Origin: an uncultured Fibrobacterota bacterium | GTDB lineage: Bacteria; Fibrobacterota; Fibrobacteria; Fibrobacterales; Fibrobacteraceae | DNA: 64,000 nucleotides | Reading direction: 5' to 3' | Assembly: GCA_903876665.1 (NCBI GenBank) | Contig: CAIRAY010000125.1 | Span: forward strand, 1 to 64,000 | In this document: piece after piece, positions 48,746 through 57,059 of the stretch | Layout of the letters: each line of letters starts with the position of its first letter | How positions within the stretch are numbered: the stretch's first letter is position 1 | Made by a program: the position numbers and the translations under genes | The notes under the pieces: model-generated | Seen by the model: only the letters and a program-made list of their open reading frames with translations | What the model was told of the DNA's origin: nothing | Database searches by the model: none

Positions 48746-50557
48746 ATGGCAATTTTGACTGTTCGCGATATCGTGCTGCGCTTTGGGGGTCCACCTTTGC
48801 TGGACCAGGCTTGTTTTTCCATTGAGGCAGGCGAGCGGGTCTGTCTGATGGGGCGCAATGGGGAGGGCAAATCCACCATTTTGAAGCTTCTCACCAAAGA
48901 AATGGAGCCCAATTCCGGTGAATTCATCAAAAAGCCGAGCCTGCGCATTGCCCGGTTAATTCAGGAAGTTCCTGAATCCCTGCCCGGAACCATCCGGGAT
49001 GTGGTCGCTACGGGAATCGGCGATGGCAAGGCCCATTTTGACGACCTGGATTGGGAACACCAGCATGCGGTGGAATCCACCATTTCCAAAGTGAACCTCG
49101 ATCCAGACCTGGAATTCAATTCCCTTTCGGGTGGTCAGCGCCGGCGCGCGTTGCTCGCCCGCGCCATCGCCGTGGATCCGGATTTGCTCCTCTTGGACGA
49201 GCCCACCAACCATCTCGACATTCCCTCGATCCAGTGGCTCGAAGACATGCTGCTGCGCTTGCCTTGCGCGCTTTTGTTTGTCTCCCATGACCGTTCGTTT
49301 GTGCGTAGAATTGCTACGCGAATTTTGGAACTGGACCGGGGTAAAATCCAATCCTGGGATTGCAACTACGACCGCTTTATTGAGCGTCGCGATGCCATGC
49401 TAGTGGATGAAGAGCGCGCCCGCGCAGTTTTTGATAAGAAGCTGGCCGAAGAAGAAGTGTGGATCCGGCGGGGAGTCAAGGCCCGGCGCGCCCGCAACGA
49501 AGGTCGCGCTAATGCGCTCTACAAGATGCGCGAAGAGCGTCGCAACCGCCGCGAACGCCAGGGTTCCGTGCAGATGGAAATCAGCGAGGCCGAGCGTTCG
49601 GGAAAAATGGTGATCCGCGCCCGCGACATCTCCTATGCGTGGCCAGGCAAGTCCATCGTGGAGAATTTCTCCTGCACCCTGATGCGCGGGGACCGCGTGG
49701 GAATCGTGGGCGCCAATGGCTCGGGCAAGACCACCTTGATCCGCATTCTGCTGGGTGAGATTCCACCTCAGTCCGGAGATATTTATTTGGGCACCAATCT
49801 GCAGGTGGCCTACTTCGACCAGATGCGCCTACAGCTGCGTGAAGACCAGACCCTGATAGAAAATATCGGCGATGGCAAGGAATACATTGAAATCGGTGGC
49901 GGGCGCAAGCATGTCATGGGTTACTTGGGTGACTTCCTCTTTTCGGCCGACCGTGCCCGCGGGCCCATCAGCGCGTTGAGCGGGGGAGAGCGTAACCGCC
50001 TGCTTTTGGCGCGCCTGTTCTCCCGGCCCTCCAATGTTTTGGTGCTCGATGAGCCCACCAATGATTTGGATATTGAGACTCTAGATCTCCTGGAAGAATT
50101 GCTGGCCGATTATGCCGGTACTGTGTTGTGTGTAAGCCATGATCGCGACTTTTTGGACCGCATCAGCTCGTCCCTGATTGTGCTGGAATCCCCTGGATTT
50201 GCCCGCGAATTTGTGGGTGGCTACGAGGATTACCGTGTGGTCCGTGAAGCGGAGCTTGCCCGGGAAGCCCAGGCCGCCAAGGCAGCCGCCAGCAAAAAGG
50301 CTACAACGGCCGAGGCACAAGCGCAAGCCAGCTCCAAGCGCAAATTGAGTTTCAAGGAACAGCGTGAATACGACCAGTTGCCCGGGCAAATAGAATCCCT
50401 GGAAACCCAGATTGCAGAATTTCACACGGCCCTGACCCAACCGGATGTATTTTCAGATCATAAAAAATTGCTCGACATTCAGGGTAAATTGACTAAGGCC
50501 GAAGCGGATTTGTTGCAAGCTTTTTCTCGTTGGGAAGAATTAGAAATCATTTACTAG
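48746..50557 (+). CDS. ABC-F family ATPase, Uup-like
   Basis: The 603-residue protein has two ABC domains. The first has GRNGEGKS (Walker A, near 36), LSGGQRRRALLARAI and LLLLDEPTNHLD; the second has GANGSGKTTLIRILLGE, SALSGGERNRLLLARLF and VLVLDEPTNDLDIETLDLLE. The ABC-F linker KLAEEEVWIRRGVKARRARN lies between them, with the Arg-rich stretch typical of Uup. A C-terminal coiled coil (about 505-603) follows. These proteins act on the ribosome or DNA, not in transport. It is divergent from the fibro-slime gene; the 252-bp gap holds no gene. Confidence 0.94.
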   Translation: MAILTVRDIVLRFGGPPLLDQACFSIEAGERVCLMGRNGEGKSTILKLLTKEMEPNSGEFIKKPSLRIARLIQEVPESLPGTIRDVVATGIGDGKAHFDDLDWEHQHAVESTISKVNLDPDLEFNSLSGGQRRRALLARAIAVDPDLLLLDEPTNHLDIPSIQWLEDMLLRLPCALLFVSHDRSFVRRIATRILELDRGKIQSWDCNYDRFIERRDAMLVDEERARAVFDKKLAEEEVWIRRGVKARRARNEGRANALYKMREERRNRRERQGSVQMEISEAERSGKMVIRARDISYAWPGKSIVENFSCTLMRGDRVGIVGANGSGKTTLIRILLGEIPPQSGDIYLGTNLQVAYFDQMRLQLREDQTLIENIGDGKEYIEIGGGRKHVMGYLGDFLFSADRARGPISALSGGERNRLLLARLFSRPSNVLVLDEPTNDLDIETLDLLEELLADYAGTVLCVSHDRDFLDRISSSLIVLESPGFAREFVGGYEDYRVVREAELAREAQAAKAAASKKATTAEAQAQASSKRKLSFKEQREYDQLPGQIESLETQIAEFHTALTQPDVFSDHKKLLDIQGKLTKAEADLLQAFSRWEELEIIY

Positions 50558-50586
50558 TTTTTTGGTAAAGGATGCGACATGAAATT

Positions 50587-50698
<112 letters not shown>

Positions 50699-50748
50699 TG
50701 ATAGAACAACCGGGTAGAATGGCCGGCAAATATTAAATGGAGACCCCA

Positions 50749-51339
50749 ATGCTTAACCGTAAAACCTATTTCATTCGCGAACATGTTGGAATTCTGAAGC
50801 TTTCCAACACCTACGACATCCTGGATCCTGAAACCAAGACCATGCTTGGGGTTGCCCAGGAGGATGTCCCTTTTTGGGTTCATTTGTTGCGCTTGGCTGT
50901 CAATAAGCAGTTTCTGCCCACCGCAGTCGTGGTGCGTGAAGGTGGCAACGAGAACGCTCTGGGTCCTGTGTTGTTTCAGATTAAAAGGAGTTTCAATATC
51001 GGATTCCGCACCAAAATTGACATTTTGAATACAAATGGCGAAGTGGTGGGCTGGTTCCAGAAAAAAGCGCTGAGCTTTGGCGGGGCCTTTTTTGTGTTCG
51101 ATGCCGCCGGCACGCAGGTGGCCAAAGTAGGCGGGGACTGGAAGGGCTGGGAATTCCGCTTTGAAGATCTACAGGGCAAATCGCTTGGCTTGGTGAGCAA
51201 GCGCTGGTCGGGCATTGGCAAGGAGCTCTTTACCACTGCGGACAACTACATCCTGTCTTTGGAAGAGGTGAACCCCGCCATGGCCATTCTGCTTTTGGCT
51301 GCTGGCCTTGCCATCGACACGGTATTCAAAGAGCGATAG
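50749..51339 (+). CDS. LURP-one/scramblase-like protein
   Basis: The 196-residue product has the tubby-like beta-barrel pattern of LURP1/phospholipid-scramblase proteins: MLNRKTYFIREHVGILKLSN at the start, IKRSFNIGFRTKIDILNTNG in the middle and a single hydrophobic helix at the C-terminus (PAMAILLLAAGLAIDTVF). In eukaryotes such folds scramble lipids or bind membranes; bacterial ones are poorly known. I chose the ATG at 50749, which has GGAG upstream; an in-frame start at 50737 is possible. It directly follows the GACA tract. Confidence 0.75.
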   Translation: MLNRKTYFIREHVGILKLSNTYDILDPETKTMLGVAQEDVPFWVHLLRLAVNKQFLPTAVVVREGGNENALGPVLFQIKRSFNIGFRTKIDILNTNGEVVGWFQKKALSFGGAFFVFDAAGTQVAKVGGDWKGWEFRFEDLQGKSLGLVSKRWSGIGKELFTTADNYILSLEEVNPAMAILLLAAGLAIDTVFKER

Positions 51340-51348
51340 AATTCATAG

Positions 51349-51441
51349 TCACCCCCGCGAAGGCGGGGGTCTAGGACAAACAGGTACCCTGGACCCCCGT
51401 CTACGCGGGGGTGACAAACTTGCGCGCGGGGGTGACAAACA
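51349..51441. repeat. GC-rich palindrome GTCACCCCCGCGAAGGCGGG type
   Basis: GTCACCCCCGCGAAGGCGGG plus GGT at 51349-51371 is mirrored by ACCCCCGTCTACGCGGGGGT plus GAC at 51392-51414, with a few mismatches, and a third half-copy (GCGCGGGGGTGACA) follows. It is a different sequence class from the GTCATGCCCG elements but has the same design of inverted arms flanked by GTC/GAC. It lies between two convergent genes and may also terminate transcription. Confidence 0.85.
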
Positions 51442-51468
51442 GGATGAGCCCTGGTTTCCCCGGCGGGA

Positions 51469-52425
51469 TTACCCGTCGGCGTTGATCTTGGCGATAAGCT
51501 CCAGGAGCACATCTTCGGCTTTGTCGATGGGGATCTGGCAGGTGCCGGCAGCGGTGTGCCCACCGCCTCCGTAGCCAAGCATCATGGTGCCGATATCGGT
51601 TTTGGAGCCCCGGTCAAAAATGGACTTTCCGGTGGCAAATACCACATTCTGCTTTTTCAGGCCCCAGAGCACATGGATGCTGATGTTGGTCTGCGGGTAC
51701 AGCGCGTAGATCATAAACCGGTTGCCCGCGTAAATGGTCTCTTCGTTGCGCAGGTCCAAAATGGCGAGGTTCTTGTGGATGGTGGTGCAGCGCTGGATCT
51801 GGTCTTTGAAGAACCCTTCGTGTTCACAGAACAAGGTGACGCGCTCTTTCACATCCGGGTGTTCGAGAATTTCTTCGATGGTATGATTTTTGCAAAATTC
51901 GATCAGAATCATCATCAATTGGTAATTGCTGATGCGGAAGTCCCGGAAGCGACCAAGGCCTGTGCGGGCATCCATTAAAAAAGAAAGCAGCTCCCAGCCC
52001 TTGGGTGCCAGGACATCTTCGCGGCTGAATTGGGCCGAATCGGCTTTGTCGACCGCTTCCATCATTCCCAGGTCGATTTGGGGGAAAATGTCGAACCCGC
52101 CGAGCCAGTCATAGACTACGCGTGCCGCAGAAGGGGCATGGCCGTCAATAAAATAGTTAGTGGCGTTCATGGCGTCTTTGTTACGGATCAGCTCGGATTC
52201 GTGATGGTCAAAGGCAAATGCGCAGGTTTTGACATAGGGCAAATTGGTGGTGATATCCCGGTCGGTGACTTCCACCAAGCCGTCCTGCATGTCCTTGGGG
52301 TGAACGAATTTGATTTCGTCGATGATATTCAGTTCAGTCAGGAGCATCCCACACACGAGTCCATCGAAATCGCTGCGTGTGATCAGGCGGTATTTTTTGT
52401 CTGTAAACCGTGTAGCATTGGACAT
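51469..52425 (-). CDS. DHH/DHHA1-family phosphoesterase, exopolyphosphatase-like
   Basis: The 318-residue protein has ITRSDFDGLVCGMLL (metal site 1) near the start, FAFDHHESELI (the DHH triad), and the DHHA1 substrate motif GYGGGGHTAAGTCQIP near the end. Members cut nanoRNA, pAp, cyclic dinucleotides or polyphosphate in the cytoplasm, and sequence alone does not say which. AGGAG six to eight bases before the ATG fixes the start. No partner gene adjoins it. Confidence 0.85.
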   Translation of the reverse strand: MSNATRFTDKKYRLITRSDFDGLVCGMLLTELNIIDEIKFVHPKDMQDGLVEVTDRDITTNLPYVKTCAFAFDHHESELIRNKDAMNATNYFIDGHAPSAARVVYDWLGGFDIFPQIDLGMMEAVDKADSAQFSREDVLAPKGWELLSFLMDARTGLGRFRDFRISNYQLMMILIEFCKNHTIEEILEHPDVKERVTLFCEHEGFFKDQIQRCTTIHKNLAILDLRNEETIYAGNRFMIYALYPQTNISIHVLWGLKKQNVVFATGKSIFDRGSKTDIGTMMLGYGGGGHTAAGTCQIPIDKAEDVLLELIAKINADG

Positions 52426-52506
52426 TATATAGAGCTCCTAAAAACAATCTCTGTGAAAAGTATCCTCATTTTGCTTGGAAATGTCAAGATAACTTAGATT
52501 CCAATC

Positions 52507-53976
52507 ATGCCAAACCAGCAAAAATCGCTACCCGCCTCTCCTGGATGGGTCAAGGATGCGGTGTTTTACCAGGTATTCCCTGACCGGTTCCGGAGAGGGG
52601 TGTCATCGCCAAATCTCGGGGTCATGGAGCCCTGGGGAGCCACGCCGACCACCCATAATTTCATGGGCGGGACTTTGCGCGGTATTCTGGAAGGGCTGGA
52701 CCATATTCAGGAGCTGGGTTGCAACGCGTTGTACCTCTGTCCCATTTTTTCTTCCACCGCGAACCACCGGTACCACACCAACGATTACTTTCGCATCGAT
52801 CCCTTGCTGGGTTCCGAACAAGATTTTGACGATTTGGTGAATGAGGTTCACCACCGGAAAATGTGGATCATCCTGGATGGAGTTTTCAATCATTGCTCCC
52901 GGGGGCTTTACCAGTTTAACAGCCTGCTGGAACTTGGGGAAGAATCCCCTTTCCGGGATTGGTTCTTGGTGGATTCCTTTCCCCTACGGGCCTATGGGGA
53001 TTCACCCAATTACCGTTGCTGGTGGAATCTTCCTGCCCTGCCCAAATTCAATACCGCAAATTCCCAGGTGCGGGAATTTCTTTGGAGCGTGGGTGAATAC
53101 TGGATGAAGCGTGGAATTAATGGGTGGCGCCTGGATGTCCCCAACGAAATTGATGATGACCGGTTTTGGCAAGAATTCCGCAAACGGGTAAAAGCGGTCA
53201 ATGAAGAAGCCTACATCGTGGGTGAAATTTGGAGCGAGCCTTCGCGCTGGCTTGCGGGCGACCAGTTCGACGGGGTCATGAATTACGAGGCCCGGCGGGC
53301 AATCCTTGAAACGCTCTTCCCCGATGCCATGCGCCGCCCGGAAAATCTTTCCACCGGGGAGCCGGAAGCCGTGCTTCACCAAGGTTCCGCAGAATATTTG
53401 CAAAACCAAGCCGCTCGCAAACTCTGTAACGACCTGCTCCATGCCTTTCCGCATGACCGCTACGGAATTCCTTTCAACCTGTTGGGTTCCCATGACAACA
53501 TGCGTATGGCAACCTTGGGAAAGGACTGGCCCGAACACCAGGACCTGGCCTGGGCGTTACTATGTTTTTTGCCGGGCACGGTCTGCATTTACCAGGGCGA
53601 CGAGCTGGGACAAGAGGGTGGAAAGGATCCGGACAACCGCCGTTGTTTTCCGTGGCAGAATCTGGTTGCCCTGAAGAAATCGGCACGTTTTCAAGGACTC
53701 GCGGAACTGATCGCTTTACGTCGTCGCTACGCCTGTCTGCGGCATGGCTCTTTTGGATGCCGACCCGATGGAAATGGAGTAATCCTCTGGCGCGAGCTGG
53801 GGTCCGAACGGCTGGAGTTGCGCATCGGATACCCTGGGCAAGTGGGTCTGGCGCCCTCGCGCGAGGTGGTGTGGGACGAGATCCTTTCGGCGCGGACCGA
53901 GGGAATTCCTGGGCTTGCGGGGCGCATGGTGAATCCAGGTGGCTGGCAGATCATCCGGGTGAAAACCAGCAAATAA
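52507..53976 (+). CDS. GH13 alpha-glucan hydrolase, neopullulanase-like
   Basis: The 489-residue protein has the (beta/alpha)8 barrel of GH13: DGVFNHC, then GWRLDVPNEI with the nucleophile Asp, IVGEIWSEP with the acid/base Glu, and LLGSHDNMR with the third Asp. Loops such as RYHTNDYFRIDPLLGSEQDF resemble cyclomaltodextrinase and neopullulanase. There is no signal peptide, so it likely acts on malto-oligosaccharides inside the cell or on glycogen. No starch-transport genes adjoin it. Confidence 0.88.
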   Translation: MPNQQKSLPASPGWVKDAVFYQVFPDRFRRGVSSPNLGVMEPWGATPTTHNFMGGTLRGILEGLDHIQELGCNALYLCPIFSSTANHRYHTNDYFRIDPLLGSEQDFDDLVNEVHHRKMWIILDGVFNHCSRGLYQFNSLLELGEESPFRDWFLVDSFPLRAYGDSPNYRCWWNLPALPKFNTANSQVREFLWSVGEYWMKRGINGWRLDVPNEIDDDRFWQEFRKRVKAVNEEAYIVGEIWSEPSRWLAGDQFDGVMNYEARRAILETLFPDAMRRPENLSTGEPEAVLHQGSAEYLQNQAARKLCNDLLHAFPHDRYGIPFNLLGSHDNMRMATLGKDWPEHQDLAWALLCFLPGTVCIYQGDELGQEGGKDPDNRRCFPWQNLVALKKSARFQGLAELIALRRRYACLRHGSFGCRPDGNGVILWRELGSERLELRIGYPGQVGLAPSREVVWDEILSARTEGIPGLAGRMVNPGGWQIIRVKTSK

Positions 53977-54055
53977 GACCTTAATTGGCGGATCGGTTGG
54001 GGTGTTTCTGCGAATTCCCTTGCAACTGGTCCGGTAAATAGATATCCTCTATTCC

Positions 54056-56605
54056 ATGAGCCTTCGCAAAATTGCGTCATTATTGATTGTGGTCACATTT
54101 GCCCTCTTCGCGGGCATCTTTTGGTTTTTGGGTGACCGCATTTTGGGACAACAGTTCAATGAGCTTGAATCTCAGGCCATTCGCGATGATTTGGGTCGTT
54201 TGCAAGAAGCCATCGACGATCAGCTGGAATATTTCGCCAAGACCTCCGGTGACTATGGGCATTGGCTCGACACTTGGAAATATGTGGTTGATCTCAATCC
54301 GGGATACGAAGAATCGAATCTGAATGTCGAGACCTTGAAAAACCTTGGCGTTAGCCACATGATTTATCTCGATTCGGTGGGTAAATTGGTCAAGCACTAT
54401 GGAGCAAATATTCACGCGGAAGACGGCGACACCATTCCCTTGGCGGCCGAGATTTTAGGCAAACTCGATGTCAAATCTCCACATTTCAAAGCTCTGGGCC
54501 ACTTATCCCAGGGATGGATAGAAGTGGGTGACTCGGTGGCCTGGCTTTTTGGCGTCTCTGGAATTACCCAGGATTACCTGGATTCGTCCGTCCGGGGGTA
54601 TTTGGTCTTTGTGCGGGAAATCGATTCTGTCATGCTGGAACGCTTTCAAAAGCGGGTCCGGTTGGATTTAAAAATGCAAGTTGGGCGGATCGCTCCTCCG
54701 GGGGCTTTAGTCTTGGATTCTTTGGTGGGCCGTGGGAGTGTTTCGCGGGTGTTTTTGGGGGCGGAACCTGTTCGGGGGGCCAACGGGGTTCGTCAGAGTC
54801 AGGGTTTTCTGCAAACGGGAATTGGGGGCAGCCTGCTTTTTGAGTTATTGCATTCCCGCCAAATCGAAGCCAGCGGGCAAGGAAGCGTTCGTTTTTTGAA
54901 TTGGATCTTGCTTACCATCTGTGTCGCCCTGCTCCTGCTTTTGCTGATTGTGCTTCGTCAAGTTATTGTGCGCCCCTTGGAGGATTTGCAGGATCGCTTC
55001 CAGCGTATTGAAAACTCGGGGGATTATTCTCTTCGGGTTCCGACCACAGGACCCAAAGAAGTCCGGACCCTTTCCCGGGCGATCAACTCCATGCTTGCGC
55101 ACTATGCCGATGCCATGAACAATTTGGAAGCAAGCGAAGGAGAGCAGCGTGCCCTTGCCGCTCAGCTGACCGCGACCTATGCCTTCATGTTGCGTCTGGT
55201 GGACTTTTTGCCCGATTCGACTTTTGCGGTAGATGGGAAGGGAAAAGTGATGGCTTGGAATCTTTCCATGGTCGAGACCACGAAAAAATCCTTTGATGAG
55301 ATGAAGGGCAAGGATTTGGACCAGGTTTCCGAAGTGCTCTACGGAAGCGTAAGGCACCTTTTGATGGAAAGTTTTTTCAATCACGAGCTGGGGGCGGAGA
55401 CCTTTCCGGAGCGTACCCAGCTACCGGATGGCGCGTTTCACTTTGAAGAATTCGTGGCCACCCAGGATGATAATAATGGACGGTTCCTGGATCAGACCGC
55501 GATCGCTTTGCGCGACGGGCAGGGCAAATTTTTGGGAGCCCTTCAGATTATTCGCGATGTGACGGAACAGAAGCGGGCCGAAATACGCTTGGAGTTCCTG
55601 AGCCTTCACGATCCTTTGACGGGTCTTTTCAATCGGACCTACTACGCCGAAGTTTCTGCTGGATTGAGTACTCCCGCAAATCTTCCTCTGGGAGTCATTC
55701 TCATCGACTTGGATGGATTGAAGCTGGTCAATGACACCTTGGGGCACGAGCATGGCGATGCTTTGATTCTTGCTGCTGCGGGAATCATGCGAAAGGTTTT
55801 TGGCAATGTTCCGGTGGCGCGCATTGGCGGCGACGAGTTTGTGACCTTCTTCACCAAGTCGGCCGAGGGCCTGGTCCGGGGAGCCGTGGAGCGCCTTGTC
55901 GAGGCCTGCGAAGAGCATAATGCCAAGAATCCTCCTCTTCCCGTGCAGATGTCGGCGGGGTTTGCTTGGTCCGATTCCCATTGTGATTTGGCGGACCTGG
56001 TCAAGGAGGCCGATGCCCGCATGTATCGCGAAAAAGACTTGCGTCGCGAGTCGGTCCGCCTAGGCTACGTCACCAGTCTTCAGCGTCGCTATGAAGAGGT
56101 CCATCGAAAAGACAAGGACGTTACCGAACGCCTCATTTCGCTGAGCCAGCGCTTCGCAAAATTTTTGGGACAGGACGAAGAGTCTATCGCTCGACTGCTT
56201 TTGCTGGCTCGATTCCGGGATATCGGCAAGGTTGGGCTTTCGGAGCGGATCATGCTCAAGCCTGGGCCCCTGGACAAGGACGAGCAGGCCGAAATGCAGA
56301 AGCAGCCCGAAATCGGGTACCGCATCGCCCGCATTTCCCGGGAGCTCGCTCCTATCGCCGATTTAATCCTCAAACACCGCGAATGGTGGGATGGCCGGGG
56401 CTACCCCCTAGGAATCTCGGGGGAGCAAATTCCTTACCTGAACCGAGTGTTGGCTGTAGTCGAGGTCTATGTGGCCATGACGGGTCCACGCCTTCGGAGC
56501 CGTACTGTGACTGCTCAGGAAGCTCTCGAGGAGATTGGCACCATGGCCGGCAAAAAGCTGGAGCCCGCCCTGGTTACGTCCTTCGGAAAATTCCTGCTTC
56601 AATAA
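54056..56605 (+). CDS. CHASE4-HAMP-PAS-GGDEF protein with degenerate HD-GYP domain
   Basis: Order: membrane helix (8-28), CHASE4 sensor (about 50-260, with GDYGHWLDTWKYVVD), second helix (about 284-303), HAMP, PAS (about 380-495), GGDEF (about 505-665, RIGGDEFVTFF), and an HD-GYP-like domain (about 690-849). In the last, HDIGK reads RDIGK (Arg at 721), the second His of HHE is Arg (HREWWDG), and the following Asp of DxxDAM is missing (VEVYVAMTG), while GRGYPLG is kept. The phosphodiesterase is therefore probably dead, and the cyclase probably alive. Confidence 0.88.
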   Translation: MSLRKIASLLIVVTFALFAGIFWFLGDRILGQQFNELESQAIRDDLGRLQEAIDDQLEYFAKTSGDYGHWLDTWKYVVDLNPGYEESNLNVETLKNLGVSHMIYLDSVGKLVKHYGANIHAEDGDTIPLAAEILGKLDVKSPHFKALGHLSQGWIEVGDSVAWLFGVSGITQDYLDSSVRGYLVFVREIDSVMLERFQKRVRLDLKMQVGRIAPPGALVLDSLVGRGSVSRVFLGAEPVRGANGVRQSQGFLQTGIGGSLLFELLHSRQIEASGQGSVRFLNWILLTICVALLLLLLIVLRQVIVRPLEDLQDRFQRIENSGDYSLRVPTTGPKEVRTLSRAINSMLAHYADAMNNLEASEGEQRALAAQLTATYAFMLRLVDFLPDSTFAVDGKGKVMAWNLSMVETTKKSFDEMKGKDLDQVSEVLYGSVRHLLMESFFNHELGAETFPERTQLPDGAFHFEEFVATQDDNNGRFLDQTAIALRDGQGKFLGALQIIRDVTEQKRAEIRLEFLSLHDPLTGLFNRTYYAEVSAGLSTPANLPLGVILIDLDGLKLVNDTLGHEHGDALILAAAGIMRKVFGNVPVARIGGDEFVTFFTKSAEGLVRGAVERLVEACEEHNAKNPPLPVQMSAGFAWSDSHCDLADLVKEADARMYREKDLRRESVRLGYVTSLQRRYEEVHRKDKDVTERLISLSQRFAKFLGQDEESIARLLLLARFRDIGKVGLSERIMLKPGPLDKDEQAEMQKQPEIGYRIARISRELAPIADLILKHREWWDGRGYPLGISGEQIPYLNRVLAVVEVYVAMTGPRLRSRTVTAQEALEEIGTMAGKKLEPALVTSFGKFLLQ

Positions 56606-56619
56606 GGGATTCATTTTCG

Positions 56620-56985
56620 GTTGTCATGCCCAGAATGGGCATCACAGAACTCAAAAAAATGAACGGTATCCACTGTGTGGAAAGTGGCGAAGCCAAAAGT
56701 GGCCAAGCTTTGCATAGCTGCCAGTAACCGTAACTGGTAGCACATCGGCCGTGCCGGGCATGACAAGGACAGCCGGGCATGAAAGAGAGCCGAGGCCCAT
56801 TGCAACAAGCATGTCATGGCCGGAAGGGCCATCACCGCATCGCGCCCGAAGAATCACTGCAACCAGCACCGGTGATGCTCCACACAGTGGATAGTGCTCC
56901 ACTAACAACCAAAGGTTGAAGTGGCCACTCGGCCGTGCCGGGCATGACAAGGACAGCCGGGCAAGGACAGCTGGGCATGACAAAT
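56620..56985. repeat. Palindromic repeat cluster, locus 4 of 4
   Basis: About 370 bp between genes mix all repeat types: GTCATGCCCAGAATGGGCAT at 56622, a near-inverted copy of the 911-972 block at 56661-56730, a hairpin in TGCCAGTAACCGTAACTGGT (56719-56738), two GCCGTGCCGGGCATGACAAG blocks, GTCATGGCCGGAAGGGCCAT (56814), and another hairpin in TCCACTAACAACC with GGTTGAAGTGG (56899-56924). No gene is visible; it directly precedes the secDF leader. Confidence 0.85.
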
Positions 56986-57059
56986 TCTTCGTTCATAATA
57001 CCGTTTTGGCAAATTGTAGGGAATTAACTAATTTTAGTCCCTATTATTTGAGGATCTCT

